In this document: in pieces, positions 46,480 to 57,593 of the stretch
Layout of the letters: every line of letters begins with the position of its first letter
Position numbering within the stretch: position 1 is the first letter of the stretch
Assembly: GCA_018398765.1 (NCBI GenBank)
Contig: JAHBMJ010005786.1
Coordinates: 1 to 64,000, forward strand
Length of the DNA stretch: 64,000 nucleotides
Source of the DNA: Chromera velia
Lineage: Eukaryota; Sar; Chromeraceae
Direction of reading: 5' to 3'
Program-made: the position numbers and the translations under genes
The notes under the pieces: model-generated
What the model was told of the DNA's origin: nothing
The model's database searches: none
What the model saw: the letters and a program-made list of their open reading frames with translations, nothing else

Positions 46480-49330
46480 TGTTTATATGGACAGAAGGAC
46501 GGACAGACAGCCGCCCCCTGGTGGGACAGTGAGTGTAAAGAAATGAATAAATTAAAATGGGACCCCAGTAAGGAGAGCAGAAAAAGAGTTAAGAACACGA
46601 GTTGTAGGCAGGAGAAATAACGACAGGTCTAAGAAAATAGAAAAACAAGCTTATGAGAGAGAGGGGAAGGTTGATTACAAGAAAGAAGGTGGCATACACG
46701 CGGGTACAGGCAGAGCGCCTTACCTTGGAGGCGGCCAAAGACCCCTCAGCGGTATGGAAATAGAAGAGGGCACAACAGAAGGGAGGGGATGGAGCGGGGA
46801 GCAGGCTCTCCGCAAATACTTTCTCGAACTTTTAGGCGTCTGTGTTTGAAGGAGAAGGACTTCCCGGCTTTTTTCTCCCCTCCAGTCCCCCTCTCCCTCC
46901 TCATTCCTCTTTCTTCTCTCTCTCTCTGTACAAGAAAGTTACTAAAGAAATAAACCCCAAGAAGGCATCCGGACTTGAGGGTCTTTCTCCTAAGCATGCT
47001 GCTCTGTGTTTTAGCTCATCACATCTCTTACGTTTTCTTCTTTTTATCTTTTTTAGTCTCTTTCACCTCTTTCCTTACTGGCCGCCTACATGGAATTTCT
47101 TTTGCATCGTGCCCGTCTTTAAAGGCTCTGTGTCTCCATTGGTGGATGAATGGAGGCCCGTATATATAACAAGTCTTCTTACCAAGCCCTTTACCCTACT
47201 TATGGATTCCCGTCTTCGTCTGAGAATGAGGATTGATTGTAAACAGATAGACTTCAGGAAAGGAGTTAGAACTAGAGACTCTGAGGCGATTCATGCTTTG
47301 TTTGCTTTATCAGAAACTGCAAGAAACAAAAAGAGACCTTTGTTTGCTTCTTTTGTGGACTTCACTAAGGCGTTTGACAAAGTAAACCAGAAAAAACTTA
47401 TAGAGAGGCTTAAAAAAGAAGGGCTGGGGGAGGGGGACATTCGAATGATTCATGCTATATATATGAAAGTGATGGGAAAGATTGAGGGCTCGGACAGTAT
47501 GTTTGAGGAAGGAACAGGGGTAAAGCAAGGGGACCCACTCTCTCCTCTTCAGAAGCTCTTTCTTCTTTTTATCAATAACATCCATACCTCCATTAGCCTT
47601 CAATACAGGGACCCCCGGCAAGAAGAACAAGCGAACCTCCTCGAGGAAGCGAGCGGCGGATGGAGAGGGGTGTTAGAGGCTCAGCCCAGAGCTTTAACCT
47701 CCTCCCCTCCAGACACTGTGACACCCCCGGTAGAAGTGAGGTTGGAAGACCTCCTGCTTAAGAGCATTGGATACGCTGATGATCTCATCATTTTCGGACA
47801 CTCCCCCCAAGACCTCCAGAAAAGGATTGATTGGTTGGCTACCTATTATGACAAGTGGGGCTTGACGGTGAATCTGAAGAAGACAAAGGTGATAAGATTG
47901 GCAGGTAGAGGGGAGGTGGAAGAAATTCGTTTCAAGGGTCAGGCGGTAAAGTGGGTAGAAAGTTACAGATACTTGGGTTGTCAGGTGTTTTCTGAATCAG
48001 ATGCGAACCCTTGCAAGTCTGTGATCGCCAGACTTGAAGCCGCAGAAAAGGGAGTAGGGAGGGCTATGGGTCTATGTGCATCTGACTCAATAGGTATACT
48101 CTCCCCCTACAGTTGCATGTCCCTCTTCAAGGGGACGTGGGAGCCCACCGCCACTTATTCCCTTGAAGCTCTCCCTATTTAGGAATCTGACATCCGATGC
48201 TTAGACTCCCTCTAACTTCGTTTTGTACGTTGGTCTCTCCACCTACTCTGGAATTCTTTTATATTTCCTACCCTTACAGCCGTTGGGATGAGGCTCATGA
48301 GAGAAATTCTCAGCGTTAGAATGGGGGCGTATTTGAGAAGTCTCTCCCTTGCTCAATTGGCTTTGCCTCAAGCATTGTGGGTATGCCACAGGAGGGGGGA
48401 GTTAAGGGCGTGGTCGGGGTCTACAAAGAAACTTGTGTAACCCATTAGTCCTGCCTTTCTGGAAAGTGAACCAGATGAGGTCGATTTTAGAATATCAAAT
48501 AGCAAGCTGAGAAGGGGGGCAAGAAACAGAGAAGTGAACGAATGGATGGGGGACTGGGCAAACCCGGTCTCCATCACAAAAAGGAGAGAGGGAAGGCAGG
48601 GGAGACAAGGAATGCATGGGAGCGTGTCTTTTCCTCCGTCTGCCTGCCTGACCAACTTTCAGAAGGAGAATAGTAGCAGTCAACGTTTTACAAAATTGGT
48701 TCTCGGAAGCTTAGTGGAGGGGAGGGGGGGCTCATGGTCTCCTTCAGTGGAACCTCTCACCAAGCAGTTCTTGTCTTCCCCCAGGGCAGTTTTCCGCCCT
48801 TTGTTGCGCGCCATTGTTAGAGGGGGGGCAAACCATGGGGGGAGGGTTGAATCAATTTGTAAAGCCTGTGAAGAGAAAAGTTGGAAAAAATTGATTGATA
48901 ATCCAATTTACTGTCTGACAACTTGTGTCCAAACGGAGGTACCGCGGGGGAGACTGAGTGATCTCTGGTATAGGCGACTGGAGCGTATGTCGATAGAAGA
49001 AGTGTATGAGCATGGAGAGAGACAGGAAGCCTAAGGGGGTAGGGGGGTGGGGCAGGCCGAGGAGCGGGTAAGGCAGTACTTCTCACTTCTTCTTCAGAGG
49101 GATACCCAAAAGGCCAGTGACTCAGTGCCCTCACTGCTGCATGCCTAGGACCGGACTGATTGATCCTGGGGAGTAGTGTTTTACTAGCTAGTAGGCCTAA
49201 AGTTTGGCCGCTTTAGGTGAGCATTCGCTAGCGTGCTCCTAGCTTGCAATATGACATGAATGCTTATAGACTGCCCTTTGCCATTGGGACACGATGGCTG
49301 GCAGGTTAAGTCACCTCATCATCATCATAT
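46480..49330 (+). mobile_element. Non-LTR retrotransposon (LINE) copy D, second lineage, 5'-truncated
   Basis: From about 46518 a decayed frame reads WWDSECKEMNKLKW, the usual linker between endonuclease and reverse transcriptase, so the endonuclease is missing. The reverse transcriptase frame follows (46842-48182). A second frame at 48534-49034 continues the C-terminal region with a Cys-containing stretch (ESICKACEEKSWKKL) and ends HGERQEA. The 3' end is probably the (ATC)n run at about 49312-49330. The reverse transcriptase is only distantly similar to copies A-C. Confidence 0.88.
46842..48182 (+). CDS. Reverse transcriptase of LINE copy D
   Basis: 446-codon open frame. Reverse transcriptase motifs in order: NPKKASGLEGLSPKH, EWRPVYITSLLTKPF, QIDFRKGVRTRDSEAIHALF, motif A FVDFTKAFDKVNQKKL, motif B GVKQGDPLSPLQ, motif C IGYADDLIIF with the catalytic Asp pair, then GLTVNLKKTKVIRL and YRYLGCQVF. 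The polymerase core is uninterrupted; the first ATG is arbitrary because the true start lies upstream in truncated sequence. A frame break near 48182 separates the C-terminal region. Confidence 0.92.
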   Translation: MFEGEGLPGFFLPSSPPLPPHSSFFSLSLYKKVTKEINPKKASGLEGLSPKHAALCFSSSHLLRFLLFIFFSLFHLFPYWPPTWNFFCIVPVFKGSVSPLVDEWRPVYITSLLTKPFTLLMDSRLRLRMRIDCKQIDFRKGVRTRDSEAIHALFALSETARNKKRPLFASFVDFTKAFDKVNQKKLIERLKKEGLGEGDIRMIHAIYMKVMGKIEGSDSMFEEGTGVKQGDPLSPLQKLFLLFINNIHTSISLQYRDPRQEEQANLLEEASGGWRGVLEAQPRALTSSPPDTVTPPVEVRLEDLLLKSIGYADDLIIFGHSPQDLQKRIDWLATYYDKWGLTVNLKKTKVIRLAGRGEVEEIRFKGQAVKWVESYRYLGCQVFSESDANPCKSVIARLEAAEKGVGRAMGLCASDSIGILSPYSCMSLFKGTWEPTATYSLEALPI

Positions 49331-50947
49331 ATTTATATATGCATATCTAAACTCAATTAATTATTAAAATATGCTAAGAGATATCTTAAAGAAATTGAAA
49401 TGACAACCTAGAGGGAATAACCTGCAGAGTTGCGCGCACGGCAATGTAACGGTATTTAAAGTTTGAAGTGATCAAAAAATATCTATACGTCGACTGGTAC
49501 GTCGGTGAGCATCTGCTCGGTGATCGAGTCCGATTTATTGAGAATAATTATCATTCCACGCACCGCCAAGAGACGTTGCAACTGCAGCTAGATCCAAGAG
49601 GCACTGTACTGGCACGTGCGAACTTCTGATCTGCTTTGTTATGCGTACACCCATATATAGTACACCATTTCGGGTCCATACTTCCCATGATTTTGATCAC
49701 GAGAAGACGTGCATGGCTCGGTTTGAAACTCCAGGAAAAGGTACACATACAGGCTGCGGCTTCATTGCCACGGAAAGAAAACTGCACGGCAGGATCCATT
49801 AAATGGGTACACGTACCACACTACGACGGTGGAGGATCGACCCACCCACCAGACGGCGCTAGAGACAGCATGCAGACTGTGGAGGAAAATTGCAGGCATG
49901 ACGAACGTATCGATGCAGAGAAGGTCCCTCGACGTTTGGATCGAGCTATCTGCAGGCCTTTCGACTCTATTCCCAATGGGCTTGCTTCTCGGAGTCTGTC
50001 CGTTGAAATAAAACAGAAACGAGACGGTCGGTCTATCTCGCTACAAAAGTCGGTCACTTCACTTTCAAAGTGTACCCACAAATGAACGTCGTGAATGAAA
50101 AGAAGCTCTCGACTGATTCCTCTCGAGGCCTTGCGCTCTCTCTCCCTCTCTCTCACACATGGATAAAGAAATAGATGAAAGGATCTGTACATGAACAAAT
50201 AAGCAGTCCCACGAAACGCTTCCTACAAAGTCACGCACGCACACACGCAAACACATACACACGATCAGGGAGGGTCTCATGGGTAGTCTCACTCGACCGT
50301 TTCCATGCAGTCGAGAAACGCTTACACGAATCCATCATGCAATGCACTTCATTGCATGCAGATGACACCAGGAGAGATCGACCGGGCTAGACCGAGTCAT
50401 GAGGGCTCTGACTCCATCAGAGAGAGAGAGAGAGCCATACAACTCGATTGATCGATCTCACTACACGCTTGACTGTTTTTCTGTTGAATGAAACAGTCGC
50501 GACACAAACCTCTCTATTGCCACACCGAGGAAGAAGGTGACTATGCCCTTGCATCCTTAAAGCGCGAAACGATACTTCAAAAAGCAGAAGAATTAAGAGC
50601 ACACATTTACTCATCTTGCGCGACACATGCTCTTCAGAAAGGAGAAAAAGGCAAAAAACGAGAACCGAGGCACCAAGATTAAAGAAGAGAAAAGAGAAAG
50701 TCATGCAGGTTTAGTGGGTCGAAAGCAAGAAAGAAAGAAATCCAGGGAGGACAACGGAGACAAAGAGAAAAAAAGAGAAACAACGGACAGGAAGAAGTGG
50801 GGAGAGAAAGAAATCATCTTCGTCAGCGATTGGGGGTGTCTCTGCTCATGCTTGGCACCCCTGAGCGCGGTCGATCCCAGAGGAAAGAGAGGCAGACTGC
50901 GAAGGGTAGTACAGCTCCATTGCTACCCAGCGAGTGTTGAGGAGTTC
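49331..50947. other. Spacer between LINE D and the minus-strand paralog gene
   Basis: AT-rich to about 49550, then mixed. Plus-strand frame 49636-50085 (150 codons) has no domain. Bases 50640-50800 are A/G-rich. Includes the 3' UTR of the minus gene. No gene supported. Confidence 0.4.
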
Positions 50948-51098
50948 TCACCAACAGGTGCTGTTCAGGAGCCCGAGGTTCTGCTGTTGAAGCTGCAGGG
51001 CCTCCCAACTATACTTGTCTCCCACAGGCGTTCTGCAAGAAGGGTGAGACAAACAGACAGACAGACACACAGACACACAGACACAGACACAGACACAG

Positions 51099-51147
<49 letters not shown>

Positions 51148-51231
51148 TTGGTTCACAGAAAGAAAACTTCATCACACCGGCATGCAGACAGAGGTTGGTT
51201 GGTGGAGAGGACATGAAAGGCAGAATGCATG

Positions 51232-51263
<32 letters not shown>

Positions 51264-51996
51264 TGTATATTAATATGTGTGTGTATATGTGCGTGTGGTG
51301 TTGTTGTTGTTCTTGTCGTTTTTAATGGAAGTCGAGAGCGATGAACAGCGGAGGGAGACAGAGTGAATGAGCCGGCCTTCACAACCATCATCCACGGACA
51401 GATCCAGCATGCACGTCGCCCTTAATTCCGAGCAAAGAAAAGTGGACAGCACGCTCGCATGCGCTCCATACCTTTTCTAGCGGATGCGGGTGCCTTAAGC
51501 AGTGCATTTGAAACATGGAAACCGGCAGACAATCAAGTGACTACTATTCATTTGATGAATTCCATGACGTCTGACTGAAGTCGCGTTTGTCAGCCCAAAA
51601 CCTCTGCCCACGCAAAAAAGAACGAACATGACAAGAAACCGACCGACTGACCTCAGATGTCTCAAACGTGCCGCCAAATTCTTCCCCCCAGTCCCTTCTG
51701 TCCGCTCCGCTGGCAACAGCTTTTCTTCTTCAACGTTTGTCTTCCGGGAATCCTCTGGAACGCTTCTCCTCATTGCAGCAGAGGGCGTTGCATGCTGTTG
51801 CCCTCTCTGTTTCTCCTCTTCCCCGGCTGTCTTCCTCTGGGCGTCCCTTGTCCTGCTGCGGCATTCCTGCGGCTCTGTTCTCTCCTCTGACAAAGTGCGC
51901 ACTGGTGTGCGGCCTCTGGAAGCCCTGCTCGCGTACGCAGCGGCAGCAGGGATGCAGAAATATACGCTTGCACACACACACACACACACACACACG

Positions 51997-52064
<68 letters not shown>

Positions 52065-53816
52065 AACCCAGCCAGAAAAAAAAATGGGAGAGAAGCAGAT
52101 GGTGGGATTGGATGTGCTTGAACGACCTGTGGAGGTGATGATGAAGTTCAAGAGCACAGTATACCCGGCCCCGACGGTATCCATGTCTCTCTATCTCTCC
52201 GTCTCATGTTGTTTGTTGTCTGCGGTCTCAACTGACTGACTGACCCGCTGGATTCGTGATGATGTTCCCCTTGCTGGCTTGCACAATGCCCTACTGTCAT
52301 GCTTCGCCTTGTTCCCCTAGGGGAAGGTGGTGAGTCTCCAGATTCCCCTATGGTTACGCTCCCCCTCGTTCCTCTTCGGGAAGGCGCACTTGAAGATGGT
52401 GCCCCTGACGTGGACGTGACGCTCTTTTTCGATTCGCTTCCATGAATAGAAACACAGTCTGAAGACTCCCCTACAGTCATCACACTGCCCCTCGTTCCTC
52501 TTCGAAGACCTCCCGGTGCAATTGCAGGGAACCGGTCAGTCCCCTCTGCTTCACCGCCTTCTGCCGTTACTTTCTCTGCATGGGGAGACGGGAAGGGAGG
52601 TGCGGCCCCCGAACCGACAGATGCCACCGAGCCCCTCAAAGAGAAGCGGGAGGCACGAATCTGGGACGGACAAGCAGAGGGGGGGTCGCTTGGAGGAACG
52701 CTTGGGGTCGGAGTACCGACGATGGGGGGAATGATCGGGGAGCTGTGGCCTGGAAATGGCATTGCGTCGCCTTCTTCTGCGAACTCTAGGGAGAGTCGAG
52801 AGGAAAACTTTCTACCTCCGCGTGGTCCTCCTTCCAGGATAGACGGACGCGGGGAAAGCGGGCGACAGGGGGACTGGGGAAGGGAAGGCAGCTTGGTTGG
52901 TGTTGGTGAGGTCTTGGGGGAGGACATCCCACCTGCCTGCTGTTGCTGCTGGCGGAAGCCCTCTGCTCCCGTGGTCATGTGTTTGAATGCATCGGCCGGG
53001 CAGGTCCAGACACCAGGGACCAGTGGCTCTTCCAGAACACCATCTGAGCTTGCGTCAGAATTGGCATCCGAATCCGTGTCAAAGTCTCTCTCATCGCGCA
53101 CGGCAATAGCGAGCAGTGACTTTGGAGGACTCTCGGCAGGATACGAAATTGCCATCGTCGGTGTGCCCATAGTAATGGATCTTCGGAAGCTCCGCCCGCA
53201 GGGATCTTGCTTGTGAGAGTAGAGACCGAAAGTGACCTGCAGACGACACGCAAGAGAGATTCGGTGTGTGGTGTAAAGAGACAACGCAAGAACCAATTAG
53301 ATCGGAGTTGTAGGAATAGCTGACCGCATCTTCATTGATCTCCCGCACCAACTCATCCATACAGGAGATTCGACGCATTCGCCTGTAGTCAGGTTTGGTT
53401 CTCAGCTTTTCTGCGACCTCAGCCTGCATTGCTTCCAGCCGCTCGCTGAGCACCTTATCCATCATCCCCGAGTTAAACCGATTCTCGAAGATCAAGCGGG
53501 AATGACGCCGACTCCATCCACGACTTGTGTCTATAGAGTGGACTGAACTGCGCGCAGAGACTGGGGGAAGGCGAAAAGAAGAACTCATCCGCCGAAAGTT
53601 GGCAACCGTCCCCTGCCTTTCCCCATGAGCTCCTTCTCCAGCTTCCTGTGTTCTCTTAAATGACCTGTCAAACTGCGCGGCAAGTCTCTCGAGGCGCAGC
53701 TCTTGTTGCTGCTGGTGCGCAGAAGGGTTGACAGAAGGGCTGCTTCGTGAGGTCTGAGGCACCGCGAAGCGGTCACTTGACCGTCTGTCGCTGGATCTTC
53801 TGTCAGGTGTGTGCAT
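50948..53816 (-). CDS. Ser/Arg-rich protein of unknown function, paralog 1 of a head-to-head pair
   Basis: Four exons, 53816-53325, 53236-52245, 51924-51652 and 51032-50948, junction phases 0, 2, 2, giving 613 residues. I do not recognise the family. Exon 1 (residues 1-164) has QQQELRLERLAAQFDRSF, then a conserved block with DTSRGWSRRHSRLIFENR, MDKVLSERLEAMQAEVAEKL, and RTKPDYRRMRRISCMDELV. Exon 2 starts VTFGLYSHKQ and is Ser/Pro/Gly-rich and likely disordered, with an internal repeat RRGTRGSVTIGESGD that occurs about three times. Exon 3 is Arg/Glu-rich. Exon 4 is a conserved C-terminal tag (TPVGDKYSWEALQLQQQ, then NLGLLNS). All blocks have counterparts in the plus-strand gene at 54556-57593. 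Many Arg-x-x-Ser sites suggest kinase targets (inference). No membrane span or signal. Confidence 0.85.
51054..51262 (+). repeat. (CAGA)n(CA)n(GA)n and nearby (CT)n
   Basis: CA tract followed by GA tract at about 51060-51145, and a CT tract at about 51233-51261, in intron 3 of the minus-strand paralog. Confidence 0.95.
51970..52065 (+). repeat. Compound microsatellite (CA)n(GA)n
   Basis: About 70 bases of CA followed by about 22 of GA in intron 2 of the minus-strand paralog. Confidence 0.95.
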
Positions 53817-54248
53817 TTGGCTGCTGCCTTATGGGATGTCAGCTCATTTTAAAAGTCAGTGCACTGTGGTTGCTTGAATGGAGAAGAAAAGAGTGGATTA
53901 TGCGAGCAATCGGATCCTTACAGACAACACGTCCATATAAATAAAGAATGATCTTTCCGCACTCACTCTGGCCGAGCTTGCAGCGCACGGTTTCACAAGA
54001 CCTCTAGGAAAATGAATTGAGTCAGAAGCGTCACTCAGGCTCACTCTATCATGGAAAAGCTGCACGGAATCAAGCAGTAACAGGCTGAGTAACATGTGTT
54101 CGATGTGCGTGGATATGCGCAAGAATTAATTGAGGTTACTATGAATATATATTAATATATATTCGGCTGTATACACGCACGGTATTCGGGTAAGAAACTC
54201 AGATGCCAGTGCAATTGACGCAGATTATAGGTGCCTGACCTTTGTACG

Positions 54249-54285
<37 letters not shown>

Positions 54286-54555
54286 TTAATTCAATGCCAC
54301 TGCACACTCATGAGTGTCAGTGAGCGACAAACATGCACAGTTTCAAATGCACCACCCTTGAGAAAGTCGAATTGGGTTTTCTCGAAGGAATGAAGAAAAG
54401 AAAATCGACCCTTCCGCTCGGACATATATATATGTAGACAAATGATGACGTGTTCGCGACTTTTGCTAGTCGAGCAACAGTACTCCTGGAGACTTTCAAA
54501 CTCCTAGCTGTATGCATTACTGTCCATCCTGACCAGCTCGCACTGTCCAGTCCAA
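53817..54555. promoter_or_regulatory. Shared upstream region of the divergent paralogs
   Basis: 739 bases between the two ATGs. Contains (AT)n(GT)n at about 54246-54285, TATATATTAATATATAT near 54146-54162 and a second TATATATAT near 54424-54432. The last bases before each ATG are similar (TCCAAATGCAG before one, CCAAATGCAC before the other), so the duplication included the start regions. Confidence 0.5.
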
Positions 54556-55078
54556 ATGCAGACACCCGACAGAAGGTCAAGTGACCGTTTGCCAGCGGAG
54601 CAGGGCTCAAAGAGCCCAGTGCTCACGGGTTCGTCACACCAGCAACAACTGGAGCTGCGCCTCTCGAAAGTTGCAGCCCAACTCGATGCCTCCAGGCCCA
54701 GAGAAACAGGAGAAAGCAGGACAAACGGGGAAAAGGAAGGCCCAGTCGCAAGTTTTCGAAAATCGCTAAGCTCTTCTTGCCGTCTACCGCCGGTAAGAAC
54801 TCACAGTACGGAGCGCAGTTTAACCCGAAGTATCGACGCAAGCCGTGGATGGAGCCCCCGGCATTCCCGCATGATATTCGAGAATCGCGTAACCTCGGGG
54901 ACTGTGGATAAGGTGCTCAGCGAGCGGCTCGAGGATATGCACGTCGAAGTGGCAGAGAAGCTGAGAACCAAACCGGACTACAGGCGAATGCGTCGAATCT
55001 CCTGTATGGATGATCTTGTGGCGGAGATTAACTGCAGCTCGGTAAGCTTCTCTAGATTCAGGCGTGCAGTTGCTTCGC

Positions 55079-55126
<48 letters not shown>

Positions 55127-55200
55127 ATGTGTGTGTGTGTGTATGTGTGTGGGGGGGGGTGAGTGAGTGTGCATGTGCATGTGTATGTGTGTGAGTGTGT

Positions 55201-55238
<38 letters not shown>

Positions 55239-57168
55239 CTGCGTTTCTTTGTGTGCAGGTGACCTTTGGTCTCTACTCACCCCAGCCGGTGCGCAGATAC
55301 CGAAGAGCCATGACGGTAGATGCTCCAACGACAACAGGGCCGATGCCCCCCCCTCCCCAAAATTCCCCAAAATCACTTCTCTCCATTGCCATGAAGGGAA
55401 ATGAAGCTGACAAGGATTCGGATGACGATTCTGACCGACATTTTGATGTGTCTGCTGGCAGTATTCTGCACGGACTCGGAATGGGTTGTGAGCAAGAGTC
55501 CTCAGGGGGGAGTCCGACCTCTCCTACCTCACCGACCTCCCGGTTCCCCTCTGTTCCCCTCTCCCCCCACCGCCCTCCTTCTCCTCGGCACTCCAAGGTT
55601 GGGGGGGGAGGCGGCAGATGTATTGAAACCACTATGCCGCCGCATCTCAGTGCCGGATCGCCTGTTTGGTCTCAGAGCGCCGGATCGCCCGATATTTCCC
55701 ACAGCATCGGATCGCCCAGTGCGTCTCCAAGCGCCCCCCCCTCAGGCATAGGCAGCCCCTCTCGTATCCGCGCCTCTCGTTTCATCTGGAAGGGCTTTGC
55801 GACCACTGTAGGTTCCGGACCTCTCCCTTCTCTCCCCCTCTCCCCGGAATCCCCCCAAGTGGCAGACGCATGCACGCAACAGGAAGGGGGTACTGGGGTG
55901 GGGGGGCAGCACAGAGAAGAAGAAAAGATGGTTTCAAAAGGTACCGTTGCCAGGAGGAGGAGCTCAATTCTCGACGAATTGGCGGGACGTCGCCTTTCCA
56001 GAGGGTAAGGAAAACGGAAACTCCAGAAGACACTTGCCTTCGCAATTTGTCTTCACTTGTCAAAACAGGCCACTTCTGTCTGTGTGAAAAATGAAGTGAA
56101 TCACTCTCGTAATAAAATCTTGGTGTGCAGGCGCATGCATTCATTTCAGACAGTCAACAGTTAATTCTCCTAATCGCCCCCCTCATTGGTTACCCGACAG
56201 CCCCCCTGCCTGTCCCCCTGCATGACTCGTCTGGCTGCTCGCCTTCTGCTGGTCCCTTCTGTCACCCTAGCTGCTGCCCATCTCTTTGAGCCTGCCTGCC
56301 TCCCTGCCTCCCTGCCTGTAAGTCCGCCTGCCTGACTCTGCCGTTCCCTGCACTTCTGTCTGTCATCAATGCCTTCCTTCCTTCCGCCTGGTTGCCTGTC
56401 TGTCCCTCTTCCGTCGCTCTTTGCGCGCGGGCGTTTAAGATGGCTTGCCTCGTGATCTGCGGTCCATCCCCACCTTCTTTCTTTGCATCATGTGCGTGTG
56501 AATGAATTGTCTGAATGAATGAATGAATGAATGAACGAACGAACGAACGAACGAATGAATGAATGAATGAATGAATGAATGAATGTCATTGAGTGAGTGA
56601 GTGAGTGAGTGAGTGAGTGTGTCCGCGTGTTTGACTGGTGTTTGTGTGTGTGTGCGGGTGTGTCTGCAAGATGAAGTTTCTGTCTGCTTTTGTACCTTGC
56701 TGCAGGACGTCGAAGTTCTCTCTTCGCATGGATAGGCAGGAGATTGAAAGGCAGACTACAAGAGAAGGCGATGGGGGCAAAGCTGTCTGGAAGAGTGCGA
56801 CACCCCCTCTGCGTCCTTTGAGGTCCGTTTCGTTGGGCATGATCGAGTGCCTGCCTGCCTGCCTGTCTGCCTGCCTGCCTCTCTGCCTGCCTGCCTGTCT
56901 GCCTGCCTGTCTGTCTGCCTGCCTGCCTCCCTGCCTGCCTGCCTGCCTGCCTGTGTGGGGTTGTTTCAGAAGAGATTCGACGCGAAGACGAGTAGAGGAC
57001 ATGATATTAATATTACCCGGCTGGATTGGATCATATGCATGGATCCACTTGATGATACATGCTTTGGGTCAAATGCATGGCCACTCCACCCAAGACGCTG
57101 TTCCAAAGGATGCTGTGGGTGTGGATGCATCTAAATGGAAAGTGCGCGTATCCGTGCGTATTGCGTTA

Positions 57169-57207
<39 letters not shown>

Positions 57208-57593
57208 GGCGGTTGAGCCCACAAGAACCGGTGCCCATGTGCTGTTGCCAGTCGGTCTTCTGAAACTCGGAAGGCAAATAAAATCGCTCAGTGTGTGATT
57301 TCTCGGGGCGACTTGGTTCCTTCTGCTTGATGCTAATCAGTTTCTCTGCTTCTGCACACAGAAAGAGGACAGCCCGCACACAGTGAAACTTCCCGCACCT
57401 CAACGTGTCCGTCTCTTGTGTCTTTGACTACGCTGTCTGCCTTTTCCCTTCAAAATCACACGACATGTCTGCATGTTGATTTCTGCATGGCATCACCTGC
57501 AGAACACCCGTAGGAGAAAAATACGGATGGGAGTCCCTGCAACTTCAACAACAAAACCTGGGACTCCTCAACAGCAGCAACACGTGGCAGTGA
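54556..57593 (+). CDS. Ser/Pro-rich protein of unknown function, paralog 2 of a head-to-head pair
   Basis: Four exons, 54556-55041, 55259-56004, 56706-56822 and 57503-57593, with the same junction phases (0, 2, 2) as its divergent partner, giving 479 residues. Exon 1 matches the partner across IDASRGWSPRHSRMIFENR, VDKVLSERLEDMHVEVAEKL and RTKPDYRRMRRISCMDDLV. Exon 2 begins VTFGLYSPQPVRR and is Ser/Pro-rich with SPTSPTSPTS and a SAGSP/SIGSP repeat, probably disordered. Exon 3 shortens the partner's Arg-rich part to 38 codons. Exon 4 carries the conserved tag TPVGEKYGWESLQLQQQ, then NLGLLNSSNTWQ. It is about 130 residues shorter than the partner, mostly in exons 2 and 3. Function unknown. Confidence 0.87.
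55082..55258 (+). repeat. (GA)n then (GT)n tract
   Basis: About 45 bases of GA followed by GT-rich sequence to the acceptor at 55258. It fills intron 1 of paralog 2. Unlike the other compound tracts here, the order is GA then GT. Confidence 0.95.
56518..56956 (+). repeat. (GAAT)n/(GAAC)n, (GAGT)n and (CTGC)n tracts
   Basis: Tetranucleotide arrays at about 56515-56585 and 56590-56620 lie before exon 3 of paralog 2, and a CTGC-rich array at about 56850-56955 follows it. Confidence 0.9.
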
